This document shows positions 47,671-59,377 of a stretch of DNA of 64,000 nt, in pieces. The position numbers and the translations under genes are program-made. The first letter of the stretch is position 1, and each line of letters begins with the position of its first letter. The notes below the pieces were generated by a model. That model saw nothing but the letters and a program-made list of their open reading frames with translations, did not search any database and was not told where the DNA came from. This DNA comes from Acheta domesticus. Its lineage: Eukaryota > Arthropoda > Insecta > Orthoptera > Gryllidae. Location of the stretch: positions 164,847,681 through 164,911,680 of the forward strand of contig JAHLJT010009436.1 in NCBI GenBank assembly GCA_031308135.1. The letters are read 5' to 3'.

Positions 47671-47678
47671 CGACTCTA

Positions 47679-47847
47679 CTTCGATTTTCGTAACTTTGCC
47701 CCTGACAGGAATCAGCTGTTGACGATTTCATCCAATCGGGACCTTGAACGTCACCATAGTGACGTCACTGTAGCGAAATATAAGTTCCTGATTGTATGGC
47801 AGCGAAACAGCTGATTCCTGTCAGGGGCAAAGTTACAAAAATCGCAG
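47679..47847. mobile_element. Tc1/mariner-type MITE
   Basis: The 169-bp element has terminal inverted repeats of about 41 bp that differ at only about two positions (CTTCGATTTTCGTAACTTTG... and the reverse complement of ...GTTACAAAAATCGCAG). It is flanked by TA on both sides (47677-47678 and 47848-47849), the target duplication of the Tc1/mariner superfamily. The inner half of each repeat reads CAGGAATCAGCTGTT. The centre has a second small palindrome (CGTCACCATAGTGACG). No coding capacity. High arm identity suggests a fairly recent insertion. Confidence 0.8.
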
Positions 47848-47879
47848 TATAGTTACATTGACGTTGACGCTCTTGTCTT

Positions 47880-48130
47880 GCTGTTGTCATGATCAGCGCG
47901 CCGATCGCAACGCGGTTGTCCGCTCGGCCTCCGCCGCGTCGTTTCGCCTTCGCCCTCGCCGCAGCGCTTCAGTCGCGCGCGTGGGAGGGTGCACCTGCGA
48001 GGTGGCGGTGCAGCGGCGGCGGAGGAGTGGCGGAAAGAGCGGGTGACGAGGTGACGGATGCGGCGACGAACAGGGAGAGGTGAAGGGACGAGGGCGGGAA
48101 ATCTGATGCCGAGCCATTGCTGCGATGGAC
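47880..48130. other. CpG-rich patch
   Basis: GC-rich, CpG-dense and without an obvious tandem unit. No exon recognised; Arg/Ala/Pro frames are compositional. 48180-48870 is AT-rich and featureless. Confidence 0.45.
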
Positions 48131-48902
48131 GCAGGAGCGGCTGCAGGAGGAGTCGTTCCATGGGTCTACGATAACAAATGTTAAATCCACTTTTAATCTA
48201 TGTTTATTCAGCTTCTAGCAATTTGAATTTAATTGTCGCTTTTATTTCATAATACACTGCACTTGCCCTCTGGAAGTTTTTAAATAAGTTCCTCATAATT
48301 TGATGATAACCTGATTTTTGTTTATCGCATTACAGTTCAATTCAATTTTGAAATTGATATTACTGCTTACTAGCTTTTCTTAACAGTGAATACCGACTAT
48401 TTTTCTGTGTTCAATGTTCCATGCCCTGCCCAGCCATGCCCTGATATATAATTAGTAAATTACAATCATATTTATCGCGACCTTTTTTGTACAGTTAAAC
48501 ATTCCTTTTTCTACCAGTTAAACTTCGTTATAGGATGACACAAACTTTTTATCAAAAGAACACAACACCAACCAGGAGTCCAGGTGACCCAAAACCATTC
48601 AAAGAGTACAAGATTCAAGAGTAGTTTTGGTCAGAAGAAAGCATACTGAATCTTTATAAGGTTAAAAGGGGGCTGGTTATACGGGTAAGGCAGCGGCAAC
48701 TAGGCTGAGCCCGGGTCGTTTAAAGTTTAAATCTACAAAACGGGTCCACGAAAGATTTTCATGGAGTAGTAAGAGTCTCCTTGTCTTTCATTTCACAATT
48801 TCAATGTTTTTATGATAGATTGTGTCTGGAACGACCGCGGACGTTTGGTTGTTACCGGGAGCGGCGGAGTCAGTCTGGCGGATACGGACGCGAAGATGAT
48901 GA

Positions 48903-49134
48903 CCTGACAGAGTCGTAGGTGAGGATGGCAGAAAAACGTGTGCGGGAGAGAACGACGTGATGGAGGATGGAGCAAGTGAGGAAACGAAGGCATGATGACG
49001 TGGAGGAATCCTGGTTGACCTGACAGAGTCGTAGGTGAGGATGGCAGAAAAACGTGTGCGGGAGAGAACGACGTGATGGACGATGGAGCAAGTGAGGAAA
49101 CGAAGGCATGATGACGTGGAGGAATCCTGGTTGG
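48903..49134 (+). repeat. 116-bp tandem duplication, nearly identical
   Basis: The two copies (48903-49018 and 49019-49134) differ by about one base (GATGGAGGATGG versus GATGGACGATGG). The unit starts CCTGACAGAGTCGTAGG and ends GGAATCCTGGTTG. Such high identity means a recent duplication. 116 is not a multiple of three, so no repeat protein is expected, and the minus-strand frame across it changes phase between copies. Confidence 0.93.
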
Positions 49135-49199
49135 CATTGGGCCGGCGGCGTAGATAATGACGTATCGGACGGAAGAAAGATGTTACATAGCGAGAGAGC

Positions 49200-49490
49200 G
49201 GCGGCGCAGGTGACACCCGGCCATTGCGTCAGCATAAACGATGACGCGGTGGCAGCGAGGGCGGTTTCGGCCGTGGGGTAGCGGCGGCGCGCCGGTGGGG
49301 GGCGCGGGCGGCAGCGGGTCCACGACGGAGACGCCGACGGAGGCGACGGGGCCGTTGGAGCGCGAAATGGAGCGGCGCAGGAGCGGGGGTGGCGGGGGCG
49401 GGGGACCTCGGTTCGAGGCCACGCGGAGGCCGCGCTCTTTCCTCCAGAGGGCGCCGCGGTCAAACACCTGGGGGCGGGCGGCGGCGTAGT
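49200..49490 (+). repeat. G-rich tract
   Basis: GGCGGCGCGCCGGTGGGGGG, GGGGGTGGCGGGGGCGGGGG and similar runs, next to the 116-bp duplication. Frames are Gly/Arg-rich on + and Pro/Arg-rich on -. Confidence 0.7.
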
Positions 49491-49559
49491 AACAGAGATG
49501 CCACCGCCGGCTGCGCCTCTCCAAGGCGCTGGAAACGAATGCCGTCCTGACGGGCTGTG

Positions 49560-50100
49560 ACGCGCGGACACCTTTGCCAGAGAAATACGCAAGAAACGCA
49601 ATTTTACCTGTATGCTAGACGACATGATGTCTCAAGAGAATTTGTGAAAAGGGGCGAGTATATTAAACGCAGAGACGTATGTTAAAATAACGACATATGT
49701 TAACGAGGGAGTCATGCAAATATATAGACTTAAATGATATAGATTCAATTATTAATAAAAAAGTAAATAATAGCTATTCAAAATAATAATTCGATTTTAG
49801 AAATTTATATTTTCACCTTCCTTGAGTCACGTGGCTTTGTCGAAAAGTCAGATTCTCAATATTCCCCCATTAATTAGTGAATCCAAACTCAGACTTAAAA
49901 TTAAATGAAGTCGAGAAAGAATGTTATATTCGATTTATATCAGCATTCCTGTTTGCAGGAAGCCCAGTTTGAAGAGCAATACATACTGAAACGGTTCGAT
50001 TAGTTCCCCACAGTATTTATATTAAGTAAAATATTGATATTTATATTGCCTTTCTTTGCCCCACGCTGGACAGCCAATTGAAACTGTTCTCTATTTCTCC
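49560..50100. other. AT-rich intron; no feature recognised
   Basis: No similarity seen to the retrotransposon copies that begin beyond the TAA repeat. Confidence 0.5.
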
Positions 50101-50107
50101 AACAACA

Positions 50108-50109
50108 AC

Positions 50110-50153
<44 letters not shown>
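50108..50153. repeat. (AAT/TAA)n microsatellite, 5' flank of the retrotransposon nest
   Basis: About 15 uninterrupted AAT triplets follow a short CAA run. The tract then degrades into TGATAATAATACTTGTCGTG, repeated once imperfectly (to about 50196), where retrotransposon-coding similarity begins. Confidence 0.92.
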
Positions 50154-50159
50154 TAATAA

Positions 50160-50566
50160 TACTTGTCGTGTAATGATAATAATAATACTTGTCGTGTTTA
50201 CTTGTCGATGTTGCTGTACCTTGCGATCAAAACGTCGTTACCAAGGAGGCAGAGAAACGTCTTAAATACAAGAGTTTGGAAATCGAGATCACCCGAATGT
50301 GGGGCGTAAAAACACAGGTCGTACCGATAGTTATCGGAGCTCTGGGATTTGTTCCGCAAAATTTGAGTAAGAATTTGTCTAAACTCCCTGGTTATTAAAA
50401 AGACTGGGAAGTACAAAAAATTGCTTTATTTGGAACAGCCCACATTTTGCGCAAAGTATTGTAGAGGCCATGACAGTCACCGGATCTGCTCCTTAGGTAG
50501 CTGGTTGCAACCTGGAGTAGATTTTATATTCAGCCGACTCATAACATCTTTAGTCTTGATGTAGTG

Positions 50567-50600
<34 letters not shown>
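50160..50600 (+). mobile_element. Dong/R4-like non-LTR retrotransposon, copy A (3' end only)
   Basis: Residues from 50201 read LVDVAVPCDQNVV, KEAEKRLKYKSLEIEITRMW, VKTQVVPIVIGALGFVP and, after one in-frame stop at 50396-50398, EVQKIALFGTAHILRKVL, ending at a stop at 50462-50464. This is the conserved C-terminus of the restriction-like-endonuclease class of LINEs, including the last endonuclease helix and the terminal ILRKVL motif. A 3' UTR of about 105 bp leads straight into (AAT)10 at 50571-50600. Everything upstream of the last 80 or so codons is lost by 5' truncation. It lies between TAA repeats on both sides. Confidence 0.8.
50571..50600. repeat. (AAT/TAA)n microsatellite between the two retrotransposon copies
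   Basis: About ten AAT units form both the 3' tail of copy A and the 5' boundary of copy B. Dong-type elements are known to sit in TAA repeats, so the tract is probably tail and target at once. Confidence 0.92.
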
Positions 50601-50601
<1 letters not shown>

Positions 50602-52258
50602 GTAATATTATATAAAATGATATAAAATATGATATAAAATTGTACGCAACAACAGAGACACAACTTACACACTTGCTCAAAATTACAGAAAACTTCTCCA
50701 GGGATATTGATATGAAATTTGGAATAGACAAATGCAACACACAAAAAATAACTCAAGGAAAGCGCAAATGTAAGGCTTTCAACTCCAAACGGGAGAAACA
50801 ATAGAGGCAATGTCTGGAGAAAATACCTATAAATATTTGGGTTTCGCTCAATCCAGACGTATTGAACACCGAGTGATTAGAGAAACACTCGTGAAAACAT
50901 ATATGAACAGATTGACCAAAATTCTGAAAAGTCAACTCAATGGGAAAAACAAGTTTAAAGCAATCAATACATTTGCAGTACCTGTTCTCACCTACTCTTT
51001 TGGTATCATCCACTGGACCAAATCTGAGGTGGAAAACATCGAAAGGAAAACAAGAACAGCTCTAACCAAGCATAGAGTGCACCATCCTAACTCATCAATA
51101 GATAGACTTAAGCTACCACGTCAGGAAGGAGGTTGCGGCATAATACACATTACAAACCTTCACAACAAAATAATTCATGCACTTCAAGAATATTTTGTCA
51201 CGCAGAAAAACAACTCGTTCTTACATAAAGCAATAGTACTAGCAGATAGCAAACTCACGCCACTAAATTTGCACCACTATGATCATGATTCATTAAGCTC
51301 TGCAACTGACCCACCTGACAAATACCAGTCCTGGAGACAAAAAATAATCCATGGGAGACATCGCCACGATCTGGAACAGCCCTATGTCGAACTTGGAAGC
51401 GTCGAACGCCTGGCTTTCCCGTGGCGATTTGTTTGCCGAAACCGAGGGACTGATGATAGCAATTCAGGATCAAGTCATCAACACAAGAAATTATCGTAAA
51501 TACATCCTTAAAGATTCAACTCTGGGAAATGATCTATGTAGAAGATGTCATCTGTCCAGCGAGACAATTCAACATATCACATCCGGCTGCAAAGCCATAG
51601 CCCAAACCGATTACAAACATAGGCATGATCAGGTAGCCAAAATTATTCACCAAAGGATTGCAATAGACAGTGAGCTTCTGGAAAACAAGCTGCCTATATT
51701 ACAAGTACTCACCAACAACTGTAATGGAAAATTCTCCATGCAAGCTATATTGGGACAGAACTATTATTACAGACAAGATGATAGCACACAATAGGCCAGA
51801 CATTACGCTAATTGATAAAATTAACATAATCACTTACCTAATAGATATCGCAATCCCAAACACACACAATCTTCAGTCCTCTCACACAGAAAAGGTGTCC
51901 AAATACACTGATTTAGCAATAGAAATAAAAGAACAGTGGAAAATGGAGAAAGTTTACACAGTACCCATCATTGTGTCCACAACTGGTGTCATCCCAACAA
52001 CTTTGCATAACAGCCTACAACAGTTGAAAACGCCAAAGACATTGTACATTGAGTTACAGAAAGTTGCCTTTCTCAATACTTGCGCAATAGTCAGAAAGTT
52101 CCTCAACAATAGTATTACTCATGCGTAATACATGTAATCCTGCTTCGACATCGAAAAGGGCCGTTACTTGGCAAGAGCCCGTACGGTTACCTCAATCCTG
52201 AGATTTTATCCAGAGACAGAACTGTATGATAGTAATAATAATCAGAAGAAGAAGAAAT
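50602..52258 (+). mobile_element. Dong/R4-like non-LTR retrotransposon, copy B (5'-truncated)
   Basis: The element covers the end of reverse transcriptase, the linker and the endonuclease, plus a roughly 130-bp 3' UTR ending in GTAATAATAAT then AAGAAGAAGAAATAA near 52258. It begins next to a TAA microsatellite, and its start shows a small duplication (GATATAAAAT twice, 50619-50640). Truncation falls at the reverse-transcriptase catalytic motif. The C-terminus NTCAIVRKFL differs from copy A's GTAHILRKVL, so the two are different subfamilies, not a tandem duplication. Confidence 0.85.
50619..52128 (+). pseudogene. Reverse transcriptase / restriction-like endonuclease ORF of copy B, frameshifted
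   Basis: Domains in order. DIKLYA (50631-50648) is the tail of the catalytic F/YxDD motif. FGIDKC and KYLGFAQSRRIEH are motifs D and E. The thumb follows, with INTFAVPVLTYSFGIIHWTK and LKLPRQEGGCGIIHI. Then ETEGLMIAIQDQVINTRNY leads to a CCHC zinc motif CRRCHLSSETIQHITSGC (C-x2-C-x7-H-x4-C, about 51536-51589). The endonuclease core is HNRPDITLIDK...YLIDIAIP, with the PD and second acidic residue of a PD-(D/E)xK nuclease, then KYTDLAIEIKEQW. The last residues are VRKFLNNSITHA and a stop at 52126-52128. Three frameshifts break it: about 50755-50777, 51345-51390 and 51665-51697. Fingers and palm before the catalytic motif are missing, so it is inactive. The class is the REL-endonuclease group (R2/R4/Dong/NeSL), with Dong or R4 as the best fit. 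Confidence 0.85.
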
Positions 52259-52259
52259 A

Positions 52260-55200
52260 AGAACACAAAATAATGGAACTATTTATTTACCGTTCAAATA
52301 AATTATTTTAGGGTGTGAGTACGCGAAGCCTCTCTACAACAGGAAACAGGACGCCTATCATCGATTGTTTGGGAACTGCACACGTAAATAATCCTTCTCT
52401 GGCCCACAATCAATAAAAAACATCAAAATATTCAAAATTAGTTGTTGCAGCTGCAAGTGTCGGTGCAACCTGGTTTATGTATAATCAAAACTGTTTAGTC
52501 TCGTTGCCGCCTCTCCTGGCTAATACTAAACATACATCACAAACATTACGTGAACATATATATCAAACACAAATATTTTACCCGTCAAACAAATATTTAC
52601 ATATGTCATTCACACATAACAATTACCAAAATTCATTCGTACTTGCGCGCATTCTTTTCCCTTATTAATGGTCATTTGTCTTTGAAACTTGAAAGATCTT
52701 CCTCCACTACTATACATATCTTTACCTTTTCATAATGTCGAGTGAACTGAAAAGTTTGGAATCATCACTTCCCTTTGCCGCCGATCGCTGTGGCTGCATT
52801 GCGCACATCCGGTCCCAATCCGCCGACATCCACAATTACCATACACATTTACGCCCGAACTGCGACTTCCATCTGCCTTCATTATAATACCACACTTTTA
52901 TAATGATATCATAATCACCATGGTTTCCTTCTACCATCCGTCCTGGATCAAGTCTACCAGCATTCTCCCCCCACGTTTTCCCTGTCTTCAGTAATGTTCC
53001 CGAAAAACAATTGTCGTCCTTTTTTTCGTTTGTCATTTACTGCTATGCATATAATTACGTTTTCGAATTTACGTATTTCTACGCACTTGATCACATTCCA
53101 TTTTGTAGATTTATTACATATTTATTCTGGTTATTCGTTTACGTTTAATTCTCTTCTCAAGTTTGTTTAATTCGACATATTTACATACATTGGCTCTCGG
53201 TATGTAGCGTTCCCTTGTCTTGCGACGAAAAAGTTATGGTATCTTTTAAATTTCTTGGAAAATCTACTGTATATTTATTTGTTGTCAGCCGAAAACCTTT
53301 CTTCATCTTTTATTTACTTTGGTCTGGTTGTATTTACCCACTTCGTCAGCTCCGGCTTAGTAAATAAATAAATAAATAGCACTACGCTCCCGAACCTTTC
53401 ACTTGTTTTTGCAAATATGTCGCATTTCGTCCATATTATGGGAATGTTTTCTTTAATGGAGTCCATCTGGACCATCACAGTACAGGTAGTGTGTGCGAAC
53501 CTGCTGACCAAGAGAAATTCTCGTGGCATTATTCTTAACATTTTCGCTAGCTGAACTGCATTTAAATATCCGCGCGTGTGAAGTTTTATAAAAATAAATA
53601 CAAAATGTTCAAGATACCTGGAGTCGTCCCGGACTTCTGACTCAATCATCACAAAATATACATTTCCTGTAACATTAATGAGTAATGAAAAACATAATTG
53701 AATTATTCTTGTGTAATGTTAACTTACATTTGTATGTCAATTTCAGTTACGATAATGTCAGAGAGTCAAATGAAAATCATATAAAATTTTTAAATGTTAA
53801 AAAATCTGTAATATGTAATTATGGATCAGTGGAAGAAGCCTGCGGCACACCGTTTTAAAATAATCTATTTATTTATCACTTGATCCCTAGGGCATAATTC
53901 GGTGCGCTGGTCGAGAGAATATGGATTAATTGAATGTGTAATTTGCCAGTTGCTCGCGCGCTAGAGATGAAAAATCCTGAAGGGTTCATAGAAGAGTCCG
54001 GGCATTTCATGTTTAAATTGGATATGCAGCAGTAACTGCAGAATCTGAGTAGCGAGAACCCTGCAACTATGATTTATGTTTAGAATAAAACTATTTTATG
54101 TTTCTATTTCCATTTAAATAATGAACTTTGTTTTATTTTTAATTGGTCTTCTGTTTTATTTTCCAAATGACATAACTCGATTCAAGCATTTTAATAAAAA
54201 TTGGGAAATGCTAATGGTTTAACCTCAAAAACAGATTCGTGTTTTAATTACCGATAAGTTCGTCATAGACGTTTTGGAGCTAATTGGTATCTTTTGTTCC
54301 GTAGTAGTGTTCATTCCTTCATTTAATTCATTTTTTTTCGTCTCAGATATTTCCTACCAACATTCATTATTGTCATGATCACCGTTAGCCATCACTGGCT
54401 AGACAACTAATTATAATTCTCTCCCGTGCGCCACTTAGTATGTAGTGTTTGACAAAATAAAACGAAAATCAAATTAAATGACTTTCAGACCAACTGGCCG
54501 GAATAGTAGAGGACGTACCTTACGCAAACCTTCCCAAAACAGTGGACTCCATTTATTCAGAGAGGGGAATTGGACGGGAAAGAGGAAGAGAAGGGAACCA
54601 GGGTGAAGTGGCCCCGGAAATGACAAGGAAATTTTCCTGACACCATGCTCTGAATTCAGATCGCTCGTCAGGTCTGGAATAAAGATGTTTTTACATGGTC
54701 AGTATATCTTTCCAATAATGGAACGACAGTGTCGCCAGTGACATGTAAAATCTTGATGGTTAACACTGCCGACACTGGCGCCAATTGGCAAGAGTCACTG
54801 CTCGTGTAGAGGCATCTTTAGCCTCCTATGCAACGCCAGCAATGAATAGACTCTCATAATCGTTACAGCAAGGTTTGACTGTATCAATCGGATAGGGTGA
54901 GGCACCTAAAGTCGGCAGTGAGTTATGCGTATCTAGCTTCGTCTTCTCGGGCCCACAGGGGCGCGGTGGCGGCGGGGGCGGTGGGGAGGGGGCGGGGCCG
55001 GCGCCAGCCATGCGAACACAAGTGCGGGAACGGGATCCAACCCACCGACGCCGCAGCATCCGAAACATTATCTAAATCACTGTGGGGGCCGACCGTTCCA
55101 CGTGGATTTTATGTGCGAACATTAACATTTTTGTACAAAGCGACACAATGCGAAATGCTCCAAAATAAACAAAATGCGCATACCGCATAAGCACGGTCGG

Positions 55201-56090
55201 TATTTTAAATTGCGCGTAATATTTTAGGAGGGGGGAAACGTTTTGCAGTAGAACGACAACTGTGTTCCCCCGCATTAAGAGTGAAACAAGTAGTTCATTG
55301 GTGAATAAATTGACTATAACATGTTTCTGACCCATTAAAGTAGATGAAATATATTAGCAATCGTTTCAAACAGCCTCCCGCAGAGCATTCGACCCAATTG
55401 CGCTGTTCAGCGACCTGATGGTTTTAAAAACGCAATCAATATCAGTCATAAACATTAACATTGTGGCCATTACATGAAATGTAAATCCCTCGTGAACACG
55501 TAGAAGTGGTGGTGTTCCGTGCCAAAACACTATACCTGACTTCTCGAAAATATTGCCATTTGATTCTATTTTTATTTTCTTTATTTTTAACTGACTTGAA
55601 TGCAATTATGGTGTCGTAGTTTAGATACTTTTATATATCAGCTTTTCGGTTCATAGAATTTGGCAGCTTAGCTTAGTTTAGATGGTGTCGAAGAAAATAT
55701 ATTATAAACGTATTCATTAATAATGGCCATGAAAACGTTTGGTAAAAACAACATTGAGTTGAACGAAACGTTTTTTAAAGTATTTAAAGAGAAAGATACA
55801 TCAGCTTTCGTTGTACCTGGAATAACAGGGAAGAAACCCGTAATATTTCGAGACCTGGGCAGATGCATACAATAGCTGCAACTTTGTGCCCTCGTCGCCT
55901 CCATGAAAGCAGCATACCGCGCGAGTATGGAGTTTAATTTCGAATAACATTTCGCCGAGTTTCTCTCTGCAACGCGCCTTGGAGGTCGAGCCCTCTTTCA
56001 TAAACGCAAATATTTAAATATTAAAAAAAGCGAAGACGCATTTTTCCTGTTTTGCCGCTGAAAAATATGTGTAATTCACGCGTTGCGGCG
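52260..56090. other. AT-rich intron; no gene recognised
   Basis: (AAAT)n-like run at 53362-53379. A small G-rich patch lies at 54950-55010. Near 54728 and 54770, GACAGTGTCGCCAGTG and CCGACACTGGCGCC form a partial inverted pair. Frames such as 53314-53652 (-) have no domain. Confidence 0.5.
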
Positions 56091-56179
56091 ATGATGTCTT
56101 GAGCGGCGCGGGGCCAGGGAGTGGCAGGTCTCGCCAAGCGGACAATTTGCGCTTTTTGGGTTTAATTAAAAAGAACGCA

Positions 56180-58130
56180 ATTTCGGCTGGCGGGGCGGTG
56201 CCCTTACGGCTGCCCTCGCTCCCTCCCACCTTCCGGCCGCCTTCTGCTGGCCCTTTGGCCCGTTGTGTTGGCCCTCACCGCCGCCGTCTCCGCTTTCCGG
56301 CGTCGTCGTCCTCGTCGTTTCGTACGCCCGTCTATTGCTAGCATTCCTGCGGCAGAGCAGTTCATCTACTGTGTGTTTCCACGTGGTCCTTGAGTGATCT
56401 GGCTGACTTACCTGTTTTGTTTTCTGTTCTTTTCCCATAGCTTCCTCCATTCAAGGTCCTCGCCTCTCACTGCCGTATCTCTCCAGTTACCTAATGGTTG
56501 TATCAGTGTTCCGTCTTCATAACCTGCTTGTTACAACCTGATACTAAACATCTCCTCGTGACAGTCATCTCCCCATCGCCGAAATATCTCACAGATATCC
56601 ATCTCACACTCGCTATCCCTTACTACCATTCTTGAAGCAACTTTCTTGATCCCCTTTGGAATGATGTCAGTCTCCTTGTTGCTTTCACTGATTCCACGTC
56701 CTCCTCCTACTCTGTTTCTCTCCTTCCTTAATGTCCACCTCAATCCTTTTTTGCTCTCTCCAGTTCCCCCTGCCTTATCTCTACATACCTCCAAAATAAA
56801 TGTGTTATTCCACGCATCCACATCCTCCAGCTGAGCCACATTGCCACCCCTTCAATGCTACATCACGTGTCTGTTACGATGCTATTCTTAAATTGACTTA
56901 GGGGACGCAACGCTTGTTGTAACTGATATCCTTCACTTCTTTCCGCGCCAATGATACCCTTTCTTTACCTGCCATTTTCTTTCATCTCGTACTTACTCTC
57001 TCCAATTTCTCCCAATTTTCTTCTCTTTGTAAATAGCTTTAACCATCCATACCTTAATTTCCATAAATATTCTTCCTTATACTTCCACCCAATTTCTAGA
57101 CTGTACGTTGTCAAGTGATTGCTGTTAAGTTAAATATATTGGCCAAGAAAGCAGAAATTATGCCTTCTGATGTATTTTAGTTTAGTAGTTCGGACGTACT
57201 CAACTTTCCCGCTTTTCGTTCATTTTCGATACATAAACCATTGCATGTCATCTCAAACACTCTATAGTAGATAAAATTATATTTGATTTGATTATACCAC
57301 CCATAGAGTATGTTCTACTATTTTTTCCTGTTTCCTTTAGTTTCAGACGTTTTCGTCCTAAAATTTCTTCTAAAAGTCCTAAAATCCTAAAAGGCGTGTC
57401 TACTTCACCCCTACGGTGTGTTCCACTTCTGTTATATCTTCTCGGCATTCCATATAAATTTATTTCTTGTGCCATTACTATGTAAAGAAATCATTGCCTC
57501 CATCCACACCTCTCCTCCATTACCAGCAACTCCAACACCGTCGCCTTTACCATTATCACTGGTACAGTGCGGCTGTCCACCTGAAAGTGAACAATTCCTT
57601 CTCACTGCCGGCTTTCGTATAGTACACTCGCTGAGATATCCATGCTCTCTTCATTCCTTCACTATTCCTCGCTCTCCATGGAAATGAAACACACTCAGTG
57701 CTCCGCCACTAAACAGATTTTAGTAATTGCCCAAAATCCCTCACCACTACCCAGGCAAATACTATCAGCTCTGCTATCAACATCACCATCACCAGCAACA
57801 TTATCACCATCAACGCTACCACCACTCTACCACACCATTATCACCACTGCCGCTACCAGCAGACCTCCCCTGCCGGAGTATACGTTTTCCTGTTTTTTCC
57901 TCCTCACGTCCTCCTCCATTCAAACTTTCGTTATTCGTCGCTTTTAACAGAAATTCCTCCTTCCTCGCGAGCCCCTGCGCAGAGCTTTGCCCGTCGCCGC
58001 CCTCATCACCGCCCCGCCTCTCCCCTCCCCCCCCCCACGGCAGCTGCGGCCAGCGCGGGGCAACACGCTCGCTGTTTATGCAGGTGCGTTTATTTGTGCT
58101 TTCCCTCCGCGCGGAAATTTATTTACACTG
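56180..58130 (+). other. Pyrimidine-biased intron leading to the 58-kb island
   Basis: T/C-rich with loosely repeated CCATCACCACC/ATTACCAGC words (57500-57860). CpG-rich at 56180-56310 and 57965-58070. No domain-bearing frame. Confidence 0.5.
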
Positions 58131-58189
58131 TGTTTAGTAATTTCGAGATACAAAAAGCCCCATGCGGAACGAGACCTCTCCCAGGCGGG

Positions 58190-58850
58190 GCCGCCCCCAT
58201 GTGCCGCCCTCCTCTCCCTACCTCTCTCCACCCCTCCAACCCCTTCACACCCCACCCGCACCGTCCCGCTTGGCCCCAATCCCACATGCCCCGCCCTGCC
58301 GCCCCCGCACCGGCTTCGCCCATGCTTCTCCACCCGTCTCCTCTCCAGCCTCTCCCCCGCCCTTCGCTCGTCCTTCCGCCCGGCCACGTCCCTGCCCTCA
58401 CTCTCACCCTCGCCACCGCCCTCCATTCCGCACTCGTTCCAGCCCTCGCCTTCACCCTCGCCCCTAACCCCTCTCAACACCACCGTCGCCCCCTCTCTCG
58501 CCCCCACCGTTGCCCCCACCCTTGTTCCCACCCTCGCCCACTCTCTCGCCCACACCTTCGCCCACACCGTCGCCCCCACGCCTCCACACTCGCCCACACA
58601 CCCCTCGCCCCCACCCCTCTCGCCCCCACCCTCGCTCCCACCCGCGCTCCCACCCCCTCGCCCACGGTCCCTGCCCTCGCCCTCGCCTCCGCTCGTGCCC
58701 CCACCCTCACCCACGCCCACACCCTCCCTCGCTCTGCCCTTCCACATCTCCGCCCATACCCCCGCCCTCGGCCTTGCCCCCGCCCTAGCCTCCGGCTTCC
58801 CTCAGCTCCGCCTCTTTCCTCCACCGCCCTCGCCCCATTCAGAAAGCTGC
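58190..58850 (+). repeat. C-rich minisatellite (CCCTCGCCCCCACC)n
   Basis: Units of about 12-18 bp around CTCGCCCCCACCCTCG, most regular at 58490-58740; very little G outside CG steps. Overlapping frames of 320 codons in different phases (57987-58949 and 58094-59059 on +) arise because the unit has no stops; they encode Pro/Ser/His/Ala strings without a domain. Confidence 0.88.
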
Positions 58851-59377
58851 AACGGAGCCGCCCTGGGCGACTCATCATACAACGCGCGTATTACCGCGAT
58901 GGCTCGAGAAAATTGCAGGAAAGCTGGAGCGGGCAGAACGCCGCTTTAAGAACACGCGGAGATCGTAGGACTATTAAGGGACCGGAGCCGTCTCCGTTGG
59001 CACAGGGCGCCCGTTTGTGCTTCAAGGAAAAACTGTTTCTTGAGACATTTAGCGAGTAATGGATTATTGAGAAAATTTCCAATATTAAGCATGAAAGTAT
59101 TTATTTATAAACAATGAATAGTACTTTTATAAACAATGAATACTACTCATCGTTTTATTACTTTCTTCAAGATTGTTATCGCTGAAACTAAAATCGCTGA
59201 AAACCGCTGAACTCTCATACGTTTTTTTCACAGATAATCCTTTTCGAAAATATTATTGACAAAGTAGTTCATATGAGTAACTTTCCAATAATTTTTTTTT
59301 CTCGTGTAAATGTTGTTTTCAATATATTGCGAACTGTTTCTTTGTTCAGGAAACCTACCTGGAAAACATTGATTTAT

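Noticed and set aside
50189..50398. Stand-alone small gene
   Set aside because: It is the C-terminal endonuclease segment of a truncated retrotransposon, and similarity continues past the stop in the same frame.
53314..53652. 112-codon minus-strand frame
   Set aside because: AT-rich region, no recognisable domain, no splice or start context; probably chance, though I cannot fully exclude a lineage-specific exon.
57987..59059. Two overlapping ~320-codon plus-strand frames, Pro/Ser/Ala/His-rich
   Set aside because: They overlap in different phases on a C-rich tandem repeat that lacks stop codons; composition explains them.
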